Assembly: GCA_964462295.1 (NCBI GenBank)
Contig: CAYWXH010000095.1
Span: 1-5,673 of the forward strand
Source: JALVIU01 sp964462295
GTDB taxonomy: Bacteria > Atribacterota > JALVIU01
Direction: 5' to 3'
DNA: 5,673 nt
Made by a program: the position numbers and the translations under genes. Every line of letters starts with the position of its first letter. Positions within the stretch are counted from its first letter, which is position 1. The notes beneath the pieces were generated by a model. It worked only from the letters and a program-made list of their open reading frames with translations, was not told where the DNA came from and ran no database searches. Of the stretch, positions 5,590 through 5,673 are shown piece after piece.

Positions 5590-5673
5590 GTCATTGCGAG
5601 GCCCCGCAAGGGGCCGAAGCAATCTCTCTTTTGGGTTTCCTCATTCTCGTTCGTATGGTCTTTCGGTACCAGA
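5590..5673 (+). repeat. Partial long repeat element, cut by window end; inverted copy of 129-208
   Basis: GTCATTGCGAG (5590-5600) is followed by stem GGCCCC (5600-5605) / GGGGCC (5610-5615) closed by a GCAA tetraloop, outer pairs ATTGC 5593-5597 / GCAAT 5619-5623, and then the middle segment up to GGTACC (5665-5670). Positions 5590-5670 match the complement of 129-208 with five substitutions in the 55-bp tail, one compensated base pair in the stem and a changed loop, roughly 90% identity. By comparison with the left copy, the second inverted hairpin should continue just past the window end, beginning with GATTGC. Confidence 0.85.

Overview
The window holds one complete five-gene operon on the + strand (493-5448), bracketed on both sides by non-coding, hairpin-forming repeats (1-315 and 5470-5673). 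In order it encodes a LacI/CcpA-type repressor, a secreted sugar-binding protein, two membrane permeases of a carbohydrate ABC importer (CUT1, MalF/MalG type), and a cytoplasmic glycoside hydrolase family 130 (GH130) enzyme. GH130 enzymes are mostly phosphorylases acting on beta-mannosides. The simplest reading is a locus that takes up a beta-mannosyl oligosaccharide and splits it inside the cell with phosphate to give alpha-mannose-1-phosphate, under a repressor that senses the sugar. The exact sugar cannot be read from the sequence. No ATPase subunit lies in the window, so the importer must borrow one encoded elsewhere.

Region by region: 1-315 is an array of repeats built on the 11-mer GTCATTGCGAG (mostly as its complement), including one full ~125-bp element with two inverted hairpins. 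316-429 is AT-rich spacer. 430-472 carries a sigma70-type promoter and two near-identical LacI-family operator candidates 28 bp apart. 493-1482 is the repressor, 1514-2782 the binding protein, 2795-2824 an intrinsic terminator hairpin that probably lowers transcription into the permeases, 2842-3726 and 3723-4544 the two permeases (overlapping by ATGA), and 4561-5448 the GH130 enzyme. 5470-5673 repeats the left-hand array in inverted orientation, including an ~80-bp match at about 90% identity to the left element.

The organism is a bacterium with AT-rich coding DNA, frequent AGA/AGG and ATA codons and strong GGAGG-type ribosome sites. The binding protein has an ordinary Sec signal without a lipobox cysteine, which points towards a cell with an outer membrane or sheath (as in Thermotogota or Dictyoglomota) rather than a typical Firmicute. 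The GTCATTGCGAG repeat family occurs in many unrelated bacterial lineages, so it does not fix the taxon. I cannot name the species.

The coding part is of a familiar type. The less explained parts are the repeat family, whose hairpin stems differ in sequence but always keep pairing, its inverted placement around the operon, and the paired operators in the promoter.
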